DNA of 64,000 bases, from NCBI RefSeq assembly GCF_003226255.1, contig NZ_QJST01000011.1, positions 1 to 64,000 on the forward strand, read 5' to 3'. A model generated the notes under the pieces. The model ran no database searches and was not told the DNA's origin. It was given only the letters and a program-made list of their open reading frames with translations. Made by a program: the position numbers and the translations under genes. Source of the DNA: Idiomarina fontislapidosi (lineage in GTDB: Bacteria; Pseudomonadota; Gammaproteobacteria; Enterobacterales; Alteromonadaceae). Shown one piece after another: positions 52,984 through 62,904 of this stretch (its first letter is position 1; the number at the start of each line of letters is the position of its first letter).

Positions 52984-54298
52984 TGAGCGGCGGGTTGTCT
53001 TTGGTTGCTGAATCCGTTAACCAACCACACATGGGTAGCCAAAGCCACTCGGCACAGATAAGCACGGGAAGCGTATCGCGCAACCACCAAGGCACTCGCG
53101 ATTGCTTGAGCCAGGCGCGTAACGGTTTTCCACCCTGCCTTTTTGGCTGGTAGAGTTTTGTTGACTTAAGTGAGGTCAGTAATTGGGCAACATCCGTCAA
53201 TTCAATCGGCTTATCGATTTTGCCATTCTCTCGCGTTTGCCATCTTACACAGCCCCAGGGTTCAGCAAGCGAAGCACCACTGGCTGATAGCACGGAGGCT
53301 TGGGCGCTATGCTGAAACCACCATAATGCGTTGTCAAAGGTGTACACACTCGCAGAACCCAAGCATACCTCCACGTTAGCATCGATTGCTGCATAAAGCG
53401 CTTGCTGTCGAATCTCTTTGAGTTGAGCCTGCGTGGGCATCCGTGAGCATTCAGTATAGTAACTAAGCCAATACCGTATGGCAGCACGCTGCAACGGCTC
53501 CGAACAACCACTCAATTCGGTCAAATCGAGCCCGGTGCCCAACCATGCGTGCCTAACCCAAGCCTGTTTGAGTCGCCCCGCTAACAGCTCATCGAGCAGA
53601 GCATCTTGCTCGGCACACAGTGATGCTGAGCGTAAAACGCTATGACCAAATTGTGGCCAACGTTGCTCGAGTTGAGGCACCACCTCGTGACGTAAATAAT
53701 TGCGCTCAATCTGGGTATCATAATTAGTATCGTCTTCGATCCAAATCAGCTGATTCGCATGAGCATATGCGAGGATCTCATTCTTGCTAACCTCGAGTAG
53801 TGGTCGCACTAACTTGCGTTGGCCAACGAAGGGTTGCACTTCTGCCATTGAGGCAAGCCCACGCGGACCACTGCCACGTTTGAGTTGCAGTAGAAACGTT
53901 TCGATCTGATCGTTGCGATGCTGGCCCAACAAAATCACCGCATTGTCGTCGGTCAGTTCGGCTAAACGTTGATAGCGGCGTTCACGCCCCATCGCCTCTT
54001 TAGATACACGGCTTTGCGGCGCAAAGGTCAGATCTTCAAAGTGCCCAGCAATGCCATAGGCTTCGACACTCTGTTTAATGGTCTTTGCCCACGCCGGTGA
54101 ATCAGGATGGAAATGGTGATCAAGATGGATCGCAAAGTAGCGGTATTGGGGATTGTTTTGCCGAAAGCGGTTCAAACAATCGAGTACCGTTTGAGAGTCG
54201 GCACCGCCGCCCAAGGCAACAACCAGTTGCTGCCCAGGCGTTAGATTAAGTCGCTGTATACTGCGCTGAAATTTAGAATACAGCGTTTCGGTGATCAT
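52964..54298 (-). CDS. tilS: tRNA(Ile)-lysidine synthase
   Basis: 444 residues. TilS converts the wobble C of the tRNA-Ile CAU anticodon to lysidine with ATP and lysine. The PP-loop reads LGGGADSQTVLD (residues 29-40), a variant of the usual SGGxDS with Gly at the first Ser position; HLDHHFHPDSPAW and QHRNDQIETFLLQLKRGSG follow and are conserved. The central TilS domain and a C-terminal TilS_C region (KQSRVPWWLRDTLPVL) are present. It lies 9 bases downstream of accA, the conserved dnaE-accA-tilS order. Confidence 0.94.
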   Translation of the reverse strand: MITETLYSKFQRSIQRLNLTPGQQLVVALGGGADSQTVLDCLNRFRQNNPQYRYFAIHLDHHFHPDSPAWAKTIKQSVEAYGIAGHFEDLTFAPQSRVSKEAMGRERRYQRLAELTDDNAVILLGQHRNDQIETFLLQLKRGSGPRGLASMAEVQPFVGQRKLVRPLLEVSKNEILAYAHANQLIWIEDDTNYDTQIERNYLRHEVVPQLEQRWPQFGHSVLRSASLCAEQDALLDELLAGRLKQAWVRHAWLGTGLDLTELSGCSEPLQRAAIRYWLSYYTECSRMPTQAQLKEIRQQALYAAIDANVEVCLGSASVYTFDNALWWFQHSAQASVLSASGASLAEPWGCVRWQTRENGKIDKPIELTDVAQLLTSLKSTKLYQPKRQGGKPLRAWLKQSRVPWWLRDTLPVLICAEWLWLPMCGWLTDSATKDNPPLTITVDH

Positions 54299-54307
54299 AG
54301 TCAGCGA

Positions 54308-55264
54308 TTAGCAATAACCAAATGACATAAGCTTCTGATAGCGTTGGTCGAGCAGTTGTTCTTTGTTAAGACCGATCAGATCGCTTAAGTCCGAGTTTAA
54401 TTGCGCTTTTAAGCGCGCAGCCATTTCATCCATATTGCGATGCGCGCCGCCTAACGGCTCTGGAATGATGGTGTCGATCAAACCTAATGCTTTACTCTTA
54501 TCTGCGGTCACGCCCATCGCCTCTGCAGCCAATGGTGCTTTCGAAGCACTCTTCCACAAAATCGAGGCACAGCCCTCTGGCGAGATTACTGAATAGGTAC
54601 TGTACTGCAACATGTTTACCCGATCGCCCACGCCAATTGCGAGTGCACCGCCGGAACCGCCCTCACCAATTACCGTACAGACGATAGGTACGCTCAATCG
54701 CGCCATCACTTTAAGGTTACGTGCAATCGCTTCACTCTGACCGCGTTCCTCTGCACCGATACCTGGATAAGCCCCGGGTGTATCGATGAAGGTAATAATG
54801 GGCATATTAAAACGTTCTGCCGTTTCCATTAAGCGCAAGGCTTTACGGTACCCTTCTGGCTTTGGCATACCAAAGTTGCGGCGGATTTTATCTTTAGTCT
54901 CGCGCCCCTTTTGCTGACCAATGACCATCACGGGCTTGCCATCAAGACGCGCGACACCACCAATAATAGCTTCGTCGTTAGCGTAAGCACGATCGCCCGC
55001 CATTTCATCGAACTCAGTAAAAATGCGTTTGATGTAATCCAAGGTATAAGGACGCAGCGGATGACGCGCTAATTGCGCGACTTGCCAAGCGCCAAGCTCC
55101 GAAAATATCTTTTCGGTCAGCTCTTTGCTTTTCTGCTTAAGCCTTTTGAGCTCTTCTTCGATATTTATATCGAGCTCACCACGTTCGCCAACATTTTTTA
55201 GTTCTTCAATTTGGGCTTCGAGTTCGGCTATCGGTTGTTCAAAATCCAAAAAGTTTAGGCTCAT
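54308..55264 (-). CDS. accA: Acetyl-CoA carboxylase carboxyltransferase alpha subunit
   Basis: 318 residues, standard length. N-terminal [19 protein letters not shown] and coiled coil; carboxyltransferase core with [52 protein letters not shown] in the active-site entrance, and [15 protein letters not shown] oxyanion-hole region. With AccD it transfers CO2 from carboxybiotin to acetyl-CoA, the first committed step of fatty-acid synthesis. Between dnaE and tilS, as usual. Confidence 0.98.
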   Translation of the reverse strand: MSLNFLDFEQPIAELEAQIEELKNVGERGELDINIEEELKRLKQKSKELTEKIFSELGAWQVAQLARHPLRPYTLDYIKRIFTEFDEMAGDRAYANDEAIIGGVARLDGKPVMVIGQQKGRETKDKIRRNFGMPKPEGYRKALRLMETAERFNMPIITFIDTPGAYPGIGAEERGQSEAIARNLKVMARLSVPIVCTVIGEGGSGGALAIGVGDRVNMLQYSTYSVISPEGCASILWKSASKAPLAAEAMGVTADKSKALGLIDTIIPEPLGGAHRNMDEMAARLKAQLNSDLSDLIGLNKEQLLDQRYQKLMSFGYC

Positions 55265-55279
55265 TATTTAATGTTTCCT

Positions 55280-58200
55280 CTAAAACTCGAGCGTGACCCA
55301 CTGTTCACCCAGTAGATCCTGTAAATGATGTATCAGTTCATCGGTTGGCTCAACATACCATTGAGCCCCAACGTTCATCGATGCGAACGCATGTTCACCT
55401 CGGTAATGAATTTTTACTGGGCAAGTGCCTTGTGCAGAGGGACGCATCACTTCGCTGAGACGCTTGATCATTCCCTTTTCAATCTGCTCACCGGTCACGG
55501 TGATCGCCAGATATTTTACGAAACTGGCACGTGCCTGCTCAATTGTCATTACTTCTCTAGCGACCATTCTATTACTGCCAGAGAAGTTATCAAATCGTAC
55601 CTCACCTTTTGCCCACAAAATTCTGTCTTTTTCGAGCAAATGTTGATGACTTTCGTATTCGTTACTATACAGCATCACGTCCATACGTGCGCTTTTATCG
55701 TCTAAGGTAACAATCGCAAACCGCTGACCACGCTTATTAGTGATCACACGCACATCGATCACCAACCCAGCGACCCCCACGTATTCATTCTTGCGGGTTT
55801 CATTAACGTTTGCCAGCGTTCCCACCACATAATGCTGCAACTCTTTTCTAAAACGATTAATTGGGTGACCGGTCAGGTATAATCCCAACGTCTCACGTTC
55901 ACCTTCTAACCACACGGCTTCTGGCCATGGTCGAACTCTCTCAAATTCGTGTTCAACCGCATCAGGTTCAGTGGTTAACACACCGAACATATCAGCTTGT
56001 CCGATACTCTCGGCTTGACGGTGCTGAACCGCTTGACGCATCGCTTTGTCGAGCGATGCCATTAAACTCGCACGGTGCGGACCTAAATTATCGAGTGCGC
56101 CAGCACGAATTAAACGTTCAAGCACGCGTTTATTAAGCTTCTTTAAATCGACACGGCAGCAGAAATCAAACAGGTCGGTAAATGGCCCACCTTCGTTACG
56201 CGCTTCTAGAATGGCTTCAATTGGCGCCTCACCGACCCCTTTAATGGCACCAATACCATAGACTACGCGCTGCTCATCATCGACTGTAAACTTGTACACC
56301 CCTTTATTCACGTCCGGCGGCAGTAACACTAAGCCCATGCGTTCACATTCATCGGCTAAGGTAACAATTTTGTCCGTGTTATCCATATCCGCCGACATCA
56401 CGGCAGCCATAAACTCGGCAGGATAGTGCGTTTTCATCCACAACGTTTGGTATGACACCAAAGCGTATGCGGCTGAATGCGATTTGTTAAAACCGTACCC
56501 CGCAAACTTCTCTACCAAGTCGAAGATCTTCATCGCCAACTCGGGATCAATATTGTTCTTGTGCGCGCCCTCACGGAACACTTCACGCTGCTTCGCCATT
56601 TCTTCTGGCTTCTTCTTACCCATGGCACGGCGTAACAAGTCGGCGCCACCTAATGAGTAGCCAGCCATCACCTGTGCCACCTGCATTACCTGCTCTTGGT
56701 AGAGGATGACACCATAAGTCGGTTCAAGAATAGGCTCAAGACACTCGTGTTGGTACGTTGCATCGGGATAGGATACTTCTTCGCGTCCGTGCTTACGGTC
56801 GATAAAGTTATCAACCATGCCCGATTCAAGTGGACCGGGACGGAACAAAGCAACCAAAGCGATAATATCTTCGAAGCTATCCGGTAACAGCCGCAAAATC
56901 AGCTTTTTCATACCTGCCGATTCAAGCTGGAAAACCGCCGTTGTCTCGGCGCGTTTCAGCACATCAAAACATTTTTTGTCGGTCAGACTGATCGCATTAA
57001 TATCGATTAGCGGCTCACCGGCCTCTTTTTTGCGAGCGTTGACCATATCCAGTGCCCACTGAATAATGGTCAAGGTGCGCAAACCGAGGAAGTCGAACTT
57101 TACTAGACCGGCCGACTCGACGTCGTTTTTATCAAACTGGGTAACCGGGTTTTTACCCTCATCATCACAGTACAATGCGGCAAAATCAGTGATGGTGGTT
57201 GGCGAAATCACTACGCCGCCGGCGTGTTTACCTGCGTTACGTGTCACGCCCTCGAGAATACGGGCGAAATCGATTAATTCTTTGACTTCTTCATCGGCAT
57301 CATAACGTTCGCCGAGTTCAGGCACCTGTTCAAAGGCTTTTGCCAAGGTCATACCTGGATCGCCAGGCACCAACTTCGAGATCCCATCAACAAACCCATA
57401 AGGATGACCCAGCACACGACCAACATCTCGAATCGATGCTTTAGCCGCCATAGTACCAAAGGTAATAATCTGTGATACCGCATCGCGACCATAGAGTTCG
57501 GCAACGTGATCAATCACCTCGTCTCGACGATCCATACAAAAGTCGACATCAAAGTCGGGCATGGATACCCGCTCAGGGTTCAAGAAACGTTCAAAGAGTA
57601 AGTCGAATTCGAGTGGGTCCAGATCGGTGATTTTGAGTGCGTAAGCAACCAGTGAGCCGGCACCCGAACCTCGTCCCGGACCTACTGGAATGTTGTTATC
57701 CTTACTCCATTGAATAAATTCCATGACGATAAGAAAGTAGCCAGGGAATCCCATTTGATTGATAACATCGAGCTCGGTTTGTAGACGTTCATCATAGGGT
57801 GGGCGTTTTGCTTGGCGCTCTGCTTCGTCTGGAAATAAAAACTCAAGCCGTTCTTCTAAGCCTTCACGGGAAACCTTAACGAGGTAGTCTCCCTCGGTTA
57901 AGTCACCGGTTGGAAACTCGGGCAGGAAATATTCGCCCAAGCGAATAGTCACGTTACAGCGCTTAGCAATTTCAACAGTATTTTCTAGCGCCTCGGGTAA
58001 GTCGGCAAACAGCTCGTGCATTTCTTCGGCGCTGCGCAAGTACTGCTGCGGCGAATACTTTTTCGGACGTCGTTTGTCACCCAGCTGATAACCATCATGA
58101 ATTGCAACGCGGATTTCATGGGCTTCGAAATTTTCTTCTTCTAGAAATACGACTTCGTTAGTCGCTACTACCGGTAACTCATGCTCGGCAGCCAACACCA

Positions 58201-58759
58201 CGGCACTGTGAAGGTAGGCTTCCTCTTCGGCTCGTCCAGTGCGAATCAACTCGAGGTAAAAACGATCGGGAAAATACCGCTTATAAAACGCGAGGCTTTC
58301 TTCTAAAGGCCCTTGATGCCCTTTTAATAAAGCGCGACCAATATCGCCCTCGCGCGCGCCAGAAAGCAGAATAATGCCTTCGTTATGTTCTGCTAACCAG
58401 GCTTTATCAATGACGGGTTTGCCCTGTACATGACCCCGTAAGTAAGCTTTCGAGATCAATTGAATGATCTGCTGATAACCCTCATTATTCATTGCGAGCG
58501 CGGTCAGGCGAAAGATTTCACCCTCGGGATACTCACCCCACACCCACAAGTCCGCGCCAATCAGCGGTTTCAGTCCTTGGCTATGAGCGGCTCCGTAATA
58601 TTGTACCAACCCACAAAAGTTCATTTGGTCGGTGAGCGCCATCGCGGGCATATTCATATCAGCCACACGCTGACAAATGGGCTTCACTTTAGTAAGCCCA
58701 TCCACCATCGAGAAATCACTGTGAATTCTTAAATGAACAAAAGGGGTATCTGCTGCCAT
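55280..58759 (-). CDS. dnaE: DNA polymerase III alpha subunit
   Basis: 1159 residues, the size of E. coli DnaE. N-terminal PHP domain opens [16 protein letters not shown]; the polymerase palm has [14 protein letters not shown] (about 360-373) and catalytic aspartates D404 and D406 in [26 protein letters not shown] lies in the fingers; a tandem HhH, an OB-fold ([16 protein letters not shown]) and the tau-binding C-terminus complete it. It is the replicative polymerase catalytic subunit. The upstream neighbour is an NDH-2 gene, not rnhB. Confidence 0.98.
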   Translation of the reverse strand: MAADTPFVHLRIHSDFSMVDGLTKVKPICQRVADMNMPAMALTDQMNFCGLVQYYGAAHSQGLKPLIGADLWVWGEYPEGEIFRLTALAMNNEGYQQIIQLISKAYLRGHVQGKPVIDKAWLAEHNEGIILLSGAREGDIGRALLKGHQGPLEESLAFYKRYFPDRFYLELIRTGRAEEEAYLHSAVVLAAEHELPVVATNEVVFLEEENFEAHEIRVAIHDGYQLGDKRRPKKYSPQQYLRSAEEMHELFADLPEALENTVEIAKRCNVTIRLGEYFLPEFPTGDLTEGDYLVKVSREGLEERLEFLFPDEAERQAKRPPYDERLQTELDVINQMGFPGYFLIVMEFIQWSKDNNIPVGPGRGSGAGSLVAYALKITDLDPLEFDLLFERFLNPERVSMPDFDVDFCMDRRDEVIDHVAELYGRDAVSQIITFGTMAAKASIRDVGRVLGHPYGFVDGISKLVPGDPGMTLAKAFEQVPELGERYDADEEVKELIDFARILEGVTRNAGKHAGGVVISPTTITDFAALYCDDEGKNPVTQFDKNDVESAGLVKFDFLGLRTLTIIQWALDMVNARKKEAGEPLIDINAISLTDKKCFDVLKRAETTAVFQLESAGMKKLILRLLPDSFEDIIALVALFRPGPLESGMVDNFIDRKHGREEVSYPDATYQHECLEPILEPTYGVILYQEQVMQVAQVMAGYSLGGADLLRRAMGKKKPEEMAKQREVFREGAHKNNIDPELAMKIFDLVEKFAGYGFNKSHSAAYALVSYQTLWMKTHYPAEFMAAVMSADMDNTDKIVTLADECERMGLVLLPPDVNKGVYKFTVDDEQRVVYGIGAIKGVGEAPIEAILEARNEGGPFTDLFDFCCRVDLKKLNKRVLERLIRAGALDNLGPHRASLMASLDKAMRQAVQHRQAESIGQADMFGVLTTEPDAVEHEFERVRPWPEAVWLEGERETLGLYLTGHPINRFRKELQHYVVGTLANVNETRKNEYVGVAGLVIDVRVITNKRGQRFAIVTLDDKSARMDVMLYSNEYESHQHLLEKDRILWAKGEVRFDNFSGSNRMVAREVMTIEQARASFVKYLAITVTGEQIEKGMIKRLSEVMRPSAQGTCPVKIHYRGEHAFASMNVGAQWYVEPTDELIHHLQDLLGEQWVTLEF

Positions 58760-58834
58760 TAAACGCCTAATTGATAAACTGCATGCTAAACATTAAGCCA
58801 ATATTCTGCCTTATCGTGCTAGCCAAGTACATGC

Positions 58835-60127
58835 TTAGTGCAGTTTTAAACGCGGTTTCACTGCATGATTCAGCTTATCTACCGCGATAATCAACAGCAT
58901 CTTCCACCAACCGTGTAAAGCGCGCTGATGCATGCGATATAAACTTGCGTAAGCATAGCGCGCTAGGGTTCCCTCAATTGACATCGATAAGCTCTTACTT
59001 TGCATTAAGTTACCTACTGCCGAGAAGCGACTTAATGACACCAGCGAGCCTCGATCTTTATACTTGAAAGGCTTAGGGGCTTTGCCTTTTTGCATTCGGC
59101 GAATGTTCGTATTTAAGCATTCTGCCATTTGGTGTGCAGACTGCGCACGCGGCGGTACAAAACGCTCGTCATCCAACGCACAGGCGGCACAATCACCAAT
59201 CGCGTAGATTGAGTCTGCACCTTTTGCTTGTAGGAATTTATCGACTTCGACCTGATTATTCTTGCGCGTTGGTAGCCCGAGTTTCGATAAAAAGTCCGGT
59301 GCACGAACCCCCGCAGCCCAAACCATCAAATCGCCTTTAATCGTTTCGCCATCATTAAGGAGCAGTTGCCCTTTCTGCGCCTCTTTTGCAGGATTACCCA
59401 ATACGACCTTAATCCCGAGCTTGTTCAGTTTCTTATGTACCGACTGCGATAAACGCTCCGGTAACGCCGGCAACAACCGCTTGCCTGCTTCGACTAAGGT
59501 AATATTAAGCCGTTCACGGGTTAAGTGCCCTAACCCATAAATGGATAGCAGTGAGACTGAGTGCACAAGTTCCGCTGCGAGCTCGACACCCGTGGCTCCG
59601 CCGCCGACAATAGCGACATCAAGCGTAACGTCATGGCCGTCTTCAAGCGCTTGGTTCACGCGTAAGAATTCATTGAGTAGGTGATGATGGAAGGCATCGG
59701 CTTGCGCCGTTGAATCAAGGAAATAACAATGTTCGGACACACCCGGCGTGCCGAAATCAGCGGTGACACTACCGACCGATAAAATGAGTTTGTCGTATTT
59801 TAAGGTGCGCGGGGCAAGTACTTCTTCGCCCTCTTCTTCTATCGCGGCGAGCGTGATGGTTTTGCTCTCTTTATCCACCGACGCTATGGTTCCGACGATA
59901 AAACGAAAACCTGAGCGCGCGCCTTGTCCGCGGTAATCCAATTCTGCTAACCGAGAATCCAGTGCGCCCGAAGCCACTTCGTGTAACAACGGCTTCCATA
60001 CATGAGTGCTGTTCCTATCGACCAGCAAAACTTCTGCCTTTCCCGAGCGCCCCAACTGCTTGCCTAATTGGGTTGCCAACTCTAAACCACCTGCACCGCC
60101 TCCGACTACGACAATTTTCTCTGCCAT
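58835..60127 (-). CDS. ndh: Type II NADH dehydrogenase (NDH-2)
   Basis: 430 residues from ATG 60127 with AAGGA 10 bases upstream; a TTG at 60148 would overlap that region. FAD-binding KIVVVGGGAGGLELAT at the start and NADH-binding VAIVGGGATGVELAAEL near residue 170 give the two Rossmann folds. A VYAIGDCA-type block (SIYAIGDCAACALDDERFVPPR, shown in parts) and a C-terminal amphipathic helix region follow. The enzyme oxidises NADH to reduce quinone without pumping protons, peripheral to the membrane. Confidence 0.93.
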   Translation of the reverse strand: MAEKIVVVGGGAGGLELATQLGKQLGRSGKAEVLLVDRNSTHVWKPLLHEVASGALDSRLAELDYRGQGARSGFRFIVGTIASVDKESKTITLAAIEEEGEEVLAPRTLKYDKLILSVGSVTADFGTPGVSEHCYFLDSTAQADAFHHHLLNEFLRVNQALEDGHDVTLDVAIVGGGATGVELAAELVHSVSLLSIYGLGHLTRERLNITLVEAGKRLLPALPERLSQSVHKKLNKLGIKVVLGNPAKEAQKGQLLLNDGETIKGDLMVWAAGVRAPDFLSKLGLPTRKNNQVEVDKFLQAKGADSIYAIGDCAACALDDERFVPPRAQSAHQMAECLNTNIRRMQKGKAPKPFKYKDRGSLVSLSRFSAVGNLMQSKSLSMSIEGTLARYAYASLYRMHQRALHGWWKMLLIIAVDKLNHAVKPRLKLH

Positions 60128-60153
60128 CGCGTGTAATGTCCTTGCCAATAAAT

Positions 60154-60192
60154 GAAAAAGCCACCAGCGATGATAACGCTAGTGGCTTTTAT
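60154..60192 (-). terminator. Terminator of the M3 peptidase gene
   Basis: Stem AAAAGCCAC-CAGCG / CGCT-AGTGGCTTTT (one mismatch, 7-nt loop) with a T-run on the minus strand, 35 bases after the peptidase stop and before ndh. Confidence 0.85.
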
Positions 60193-60226
60193 TTACAGCA
60201 ATCGATTAAAGATTTACTAAATGTTT

Positions 60227-62416
60227 TTAGTCAACTTTTGGTTCCGTCAAACCACGACGCTCAAGCAATGCTTCAACGGTTGGTTTTTGACCGCGCCAAT
60301 CGATGTACTGCTGCATCGGATCTTTGCTGCTACCTTGTGACAAAATCTCACGACGGAAGGCTTGACCATTTTCGAGTGACAAACCGCCGTTGTCATTCAT
60401 GTATTTGAATGCATCAGCCGCCAACACTTCACTCCACATGTACGCGTAGTAACCCGCAGAGTAGCCGCCTGCAAAAACGTGCGCGAAATAGGTTGAACGG
60501 TAACGTGGTGGCACCGCTTCAACTGCAACACCGTTTTCTTCCAACGCAGTTTGCTCAAACTCAACGACATCACCAATATCATCACCTGCTGATACCGTGT
60601 GGTACTCAAGGTCAAGCAACGCAGCCGCGACGTATTCTAACGTATCAAAACCTTGGTTGAAGTTACGTGCTGCCAATACTTTGTCGAGCAGTTCCTGAGG
60701 GATTTGCTCACCCGTCTCGTAGTGTTTTGCGTAGTTAGCAATCACTTTCGGGTTCAATGTCCAGTCTTCTTGGAACGTTGATGGGAACTCAACATAATCG
60801 CGTGGCACACTGGTACCAGCTTGTGATGGGTATTTCACATCAGAGAACATGCCGTGCAGCGCGTGACCCATTTCGTGGAACATGGTCGAAACTTCATCAA
60901 AGCTCAATAAGGTCGGTTCACCTTCAGGTGCCTTGGTGATGTTCATGTTGTTCAAAATAACAGGCTTTTGATTAAGCAACTCAGATTGGCTACGGAACGA
61001 GCTCATCCAAGCACCGCCACGTTTGCTGTCACGTGCATAGTAATCAGCGTAGAACAAGCCAATGCTTGAACCATCAACGTCGAACACTTCATAAACTTCA
61101 ACGTCTGGGTGATATACAGGGATATCATTACGCTCTTCGAATGAGATGCCGAACAATTGATTCATTGCATAGAACACACCGTCTTTTAATACACGGTTGA
61201 ACTCGAAGTATTGTTTTACTTCGTCGCCATCAATTGCGTATTTTGCTTCACGTACTTTCTCAGCGTAGTAGAACCAATCCCACGGCTTCAATTCAAAGTC
61301 TTTGCCATCGGCATCAATCGCTGCTTGTATTTCTTCAGCTTCACGTTCAACGTTAGACACAACCGCTGGCACTAGGTCGCGTAGCATGTCTTGTGCAGCT
61401 TCAGGGTTACCTGCCATGTTTGTTTCTAAGGTGTAGTCACCCCAGCTGTCATAACCCAGTAAATCGGCTTTTTGCGCGCGTAAGTCAACAAGCTTTTTAA
61501 CCAGTGGACGTTGGTCCGTCTCAGTGTTGCCGGTACCACGGTTTGCTGACGCTTCCCAAACACGCTGACGTAACTCGCGATTCTCTAACTCGGCAAGGAT
61601 CGACTGGCGAGTCGTATTGGTTAATACGATAGCGTATTCACCTTTATGGTCACGGCTCTCAGCAGCGTTTGCCAGTGAACGAATGCGACTGTCGCTCAGA
61701 CCCGCTAATTCGGCTTCGTCTTGAACGTAAATCACGTTCTCTTGCGTTAAGTTCATCAAGTTATTACGGAACTCAGTGGTCAAGCTCGATAACTGTTCGT
61801 TGATGTCACGGATTTTCTGTTTGTCCGCATCACTTAACTGCGCACCAGAACGTACGAAGCTTTTATATGTGTCTTCTAATAGGCGCAAAGAAGCGGTATC
61901 TAAATCAAGTGAGTCGCGCTTGTCATAAAGCGTCTTGATGCGAGCGAACAAATCAGCGTTTAATGAAATGTTGTCGCTATGCGCTGACATTTTCGGCGCA
62001 AGCTCTACTTGCAGATCACGGATTTGATCGTCGCTGTTCGATGATGACAAGTTGAAGAACACCGCGCTCACGCGATTAAGGATAGCGCCCGACTTCTCCA
62101 TCGCTACGATCGTGTTTTCAAACGTCGGCTCTTCGCTGTTAGAAGCAATCGCTTGGATTTCTTCCATGTGCTCTTTCATGCCACGCTCAAACGCAGGCTC
62201 GAAATGTTCGAACTTAATTGCGTCAAAGTCAGGTGCTTGATATTGCAGCGGGCTTGCCTCAAAAAATGGGTTTTGTTGGCTGACATCTTTACCCGCTTGT
62301 TCCGCTTGTGCGGTTTCGGCTTGTTGAGTGTTTTGCTGATTCTGTTGTTCAGCATCGCTGCATGCAGCAAGCGATAGCGCTGTACCGATAGCAACGGCTA
62401 CGAGCGTTTTACGCAT
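60227..62416 (-). CDS. M3-family zinc oligopeptidase lipoprotein (Dcp-like)
   Basis: 729 residues. Signal MRKTLVAVAIGTALSLAAC (lipobox LAAC) followed by a Gln/Glu-rich linker. The M3 catalytic site HEMGHALHG (HEMGH at 514-518) and third zinc ligand E543 in VEFPSTFQEDW are present, as is the SAGYYAYMWSEVLAADAF helix block near the C-terminus. Dcp and OpdA relatives cleave short peptides; a lipid anchor would place this one in the periplasm or outer membrane, fitting a peptide-feeding marine lifestyle. Monocistronic, own terminator. Confidence 0.95.
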   Translation of the reverse strand: MRKTLVAVAIGTALSLAACSDAEQQNQQNTQQAETAQAEQAGKDVSQQNPFFEASPLQYQAPDFDAIKFEHFEPAFERGMKEHMEEIQAIASNSEEPTFENTIVAMEKSGAILNRVSAVFFNLSSSNSDDQIRDLQVELAPKMSAHSDNISLNADLFARIKTLYDKRDSLDLDTASLRLLEDTYKSFVRSGAQLSDADKQKIRDINEQLSSLTTEFRNNLMNLTQENVIYVQDEAELAGLSDSRIRSLANAAESRDHKGEYAIVLTNTTRQSILAELENRELRQRVWEASANRGTGNTETDQRPLVKKLVDLRAQKADLLGYDSWGDYTLETNMAGNPEAAQDMLRDLVPAVVSNVEREAEEIQAAIDADGKDFELKPWDWFYYAEKVREAKYAIDGDEVKQYFEFNRVLKDGVFYAMNQLFGISFEERNDIPVYHPDVEVYEVFDVDGSSIGLFYADYYARDSKRGGAWMSSFRSQSELLNQKPVILNNMNITKAPEGEPTLLSFDEVSTMFHEMGHALHGMFSDVKYPSQAGTSVPRDYVEFPSTFQEDWTLNPKVIANYAKHYETGEQIPQELLDKVLAARNFNQGFDTLEYVAAALLDLEYHTVSAGDDIGDVVEFEQTALEENGVAVEAVPPRYRSTYFAHVFAGGYSAGYYAYMWSEVLAADAFKYMNDNGGLSLENGQAFRREILSQGSSKDPMQQYIDWRGQKPTVEALLERRGLTEPKVD

Positions 62417-62546
62417 AGTTATCTCCTAACTTGTTATTGTGTCGTCTTATTGCGTTTACTTTATGGTTATATTGTAACAGGAGCAAGTATCTAACGCTCA
62501 AAAGGCGTTTTTTTTCGATTAGCGCAGGGGAAGGCAAATTTTAGGC

Positions 62547-62572
62547 AAAAAAAAAGCCCCTGATGGGACTTT
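62547..62572 (-). terminator. Terminator after the tRNA-Asp pair
   Basis: Stem AAAGCCCC / GGGACTTT (one G-U) with a 4-nt loop and an A-run that reads as a T-run on the minus strand, 14 bases beyond the second-transcribed tRNA. Confidence 0.7.
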
Positions 62573-62585
62573 AATTTTTGAGAAG

Positions 62586-62662
62586 TGGCGGAGCGGACGG
62601 GACTCGAACCCGCGACCTCCGGCGTGACAGGCCGGCATTCTAACCAACTGAACTACCGCTCC
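62586..62662 (-). tRNA. tRNA-Asp (GUC)
   Basis: 77 nt on the minus strand with encoded CCA. The anticodon loop reads CCTGTCAC (GUC); acceptor GGAGCGG pairs with CCGCTCC, the D-arm is AGTTCAGTTGGTTAGA and the T-arm GTTCGAGTC. Identical to the copy 26 bases upstream. Confidence 0.98.
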
Positions 62663-62688
62663 ACATTCTCAGAGTGTGCGTGACTTAA

Positions 62689-62765
62689 TGGCGGAGCGGA
62701 CGGGACTCGAACCCGCGACCTCCGGCGTGACAGGCCGGCATTCTAACCAACTGAACTACCGCTCC
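62689..62765 (-). tRNA. tRNA-Asp (GUC), second copy
   Basis: Same 77 nt sequence as the copy at 62586-62662, with anticodon GUC and encoded CCA. The two are transcribed together toward the shared terminator at 62547-62572. Confidence 0.98.
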
Positions 62766-62904
62766 ACTAAGTCACTGTGTTGGGGGCTGCCCCCTCAACG
62801 CGGCGTGAATATTACGAGTGACCACCGATTCAGTCAACCCTTTTTTTAAAGATTTTTGTATTTTTCCGTTCGTTTGACTGTTAAATGTTCAAATCAGACG
62901 CTTT

